Source: an uncultured Azospirillum sp.
Lineage (GTDB): Bacteria > Pseudomonadota > Alphaproteobacteria > RF32 > CAG-239
Length of the DNA stretch: 20,263 bases
Direction of reading: 5' to 3'
Assembly: GCA_902489795.1 (NCBI GenBank)
Contig: CABUBU010000029.1
Location: 1-20,263 of the forward strand
The position numbers were made by a program, and so were the translations under genes. Below, one piece after another: positions 19,846 through 20,263 of the stretch. The notes under the pieces are model-generated. The model did not search any database. It saw nothing but the letters and a program-made list of their open reading frames with translations, and was not told where the DNA came from. Within the stretch, counting starts at the first letter, position 1, and each line of letters begins with the position of its first letter.

Positions 19846-20263
19846 CCATTTTAATGGAGTTTGAATGGTCACGCCGCCGATGCTATAAGGAGGTATGGAA
19901 GTCGTACAAGGTCAACATAGTGTTTATCGTTTAAGTTACCACATAGTTTGGGTGTGTAAGTATCGTCGTCGTGTCCTAAAGCCTGGCGTCGTAGATTATA
20001 TAAAGAAATTATTACCCAAGCTACTAAGAAGTATCCCCGGATGTGAGATAGAGAAGATAGGCTTTGATAAAGACCATGTTCATTTTGTGATGACAAATCC
20101 GCCAAGATATGCAATAGCCGATGTAATGGCTAAATTGAAAAGCCAATCTTCCTCGCAAATAAGAGCCAAGTTTACTTGGCTCAACAAAGTATATTTTAAA
20201 GAAAATGTATTTTGGTGTCTGGGGTACGATGTCGATCCCACAGGGTGGATAACCGAGAATATT
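19846..20263 (+). mobile_element. IS200/IS605-type insertion sequence, left part (runs off the window)
   Basis: The Y1-transposase gene starting at 19895 defines an IS200/IS605-type element, which lacks terminal inverted repeats and uses subterminal hairpins recognised as single-stranded DNA. A short perfect hairpin, CCATT (19846-19850) and AATGG (19853-19857), lies 38-49 nt upstream of the start codon and is a candidate left-end structure. The exact left boundary cannot be fixed from one copy. The right end is outside the window, so it is unknown whether a TnpB gene is present. Confidence 0.6.
19895..20263 (+). CDS. tnpA: IS200/IS605-family TnpA transposase (Y1 HUH), 3' truncated by window end
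   Basis: The first 123 codons are open and the frame continues past the window. The protein begins MEVVQGQHSVYRLSYHIVWV with CKYRRRVL after it, as usual for TnpA. It carries the metal-binding HUH motif as HVH (61-63 in DKDHVHFVM) and the conserved FKENVFWCLGYDVDPTGW (101-118). The catalytic tyrosine expected about 10-15 residues after this point is not visible. TnpA of this family (about 130-155 residues) moves single-stranded element DNA by a peel-and-paste mechanism. AAGGAGG (19887-19893) is a strong ribosome-binding site. Codon use is more AT-rich than in the chromosomal genes to the left, which fits acquisition. Confidence 0.88.
   Translation, partial: MEVVQGQHSVYRLSYHIVWVCKYRRRVLKPGVVDYIKKLLPKLLRSIPGCEIEKIGFDKDHVHFVMTNPPRYAIADVMAKLKSQSSSQIRAKFTWLNKVYFKENVFWCLGYDVDPTGWITENI

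Larger units (their letters stand above)
19559..19894. other. gene-free stretch between pyk and the transposase
   Basis: No credible gene is seen in these 336 bases. In order they hold a degenerate copy of the pyk 3' region (19568-19654), an 82-nt nested inverted-repeat structure (19681-19762), a 12-bp terminator-like hairpin (19785-19817), a C-tract and short hairpin (19841-19857), and the ribosome-binding site of the transposase (AAGGAGG, 19887-19893). The short open frame on the minus strand (19684-19872) runs through both hairpins and is not convincing. Confidence 0.7.

Noticed and set aside
19684..19872. A 62-codon minus-strand open frame between pyk and the transposase.
   Set aside because: It runs through two strong hairpins, has no ribosome-binding site and shows no recognisable protein features.
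1..20263. CRISPR array, phage genes or a defence island.
   Set aside because: No regularly spaced repeats, Cas-like proteins, integrases or capsid-type genes are seen. The only mobile-element gene is the TnpA at the right end.

Overview
The window looks like the chromosome of an alphaproteobacterium, mid-50s to high-50s % G+C by eye, with mostly core metabolic genes and one mobile-element edge at the right end. Support for this placement: a GapR (DUF2312) protein, a three-gene proton-translocating transhydrogenase (pntAA/pntAB/pntB) as in Rhodospirillum, and an AmgK/MurU cell-wall recycling enzyme. No rRNA or marker gene allows a finer placement. Nearly every start codon is ATG, and genes are tightly packed with 0-8 nt gaps or short overlaps.

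Layout. (1) 1-141: 5' part of a tRNA-Tyr gene (minus) with its promoter. (2) 150-1859 (minus): a single-chain fusion of the sugar kinase AmgK and the uridylyltransferase MurU. (3) 1949-8419 (plus): a compact run of HAD phosphatase, rlmB, an ABC ATPase, a 1153-residue fusion of ABC-2 permease, GldG-like and DUF4340 domains, and a cation-diffusion-facilitator transporter. (4) 8454-8756 (minus): a very acidic 100-residue orphan, divergent from (5) 8886-9566 (plus): a membrane protein with an HELTH zinc-peptidase motif. (6) 9549-11813 (minus): a Mur ligase (Mpl/MurC-like) followed by an LD-carboxypeptidase. (7) 11844-13945: a secreted protein of unknown function (minus), divergent from a TetR-type regulator and a second, different HExxH membrane protein (plus), with a 13-bp palindrome between the divergent genes. 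(8) 13955-16602 (minus): pntAA-pntAB-pntB. (9) 16687-17737 (plus): a pair of half-length chromate-transporter-family proteins. (10) 17732-17974 (minus): gapR. (11) 18134-19558 (plus): pyruvate kinase. (12) 19559-20263: a decayed copy of the pyk 3' end, two strong stem-loop structures, then the start of an IS200/IS605-type TnpA transposase that runs off the window.

How the genes fit together. Peptidoglycan recycling is the recurring theme. LdcA trims recycled tetrapeptide to tripeptide, the neighbouring Mur ligase could reattach tripeptide to UDP-MurNAc, and the AmgK-MurU fusion would rebuild UDP-MurNAc from free MurNAc. The LdcA/ligase pair lies between two unrelated HExxH membrane proteins, one of them next to a TetR regulator and divergent from a secreted protein. 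An envelope-related module is plausible here but not proven.

The most noteworthy points are the AmgK-MurU fusion, the GldF-GldG-DUF4340 fusion, a transhydrogenase alpha subunit that seems to lack the segment holding the mobile loop, the TetR/HExxH/secreted-protein module with its candidate operator, and the scarred region downstream of pyk.
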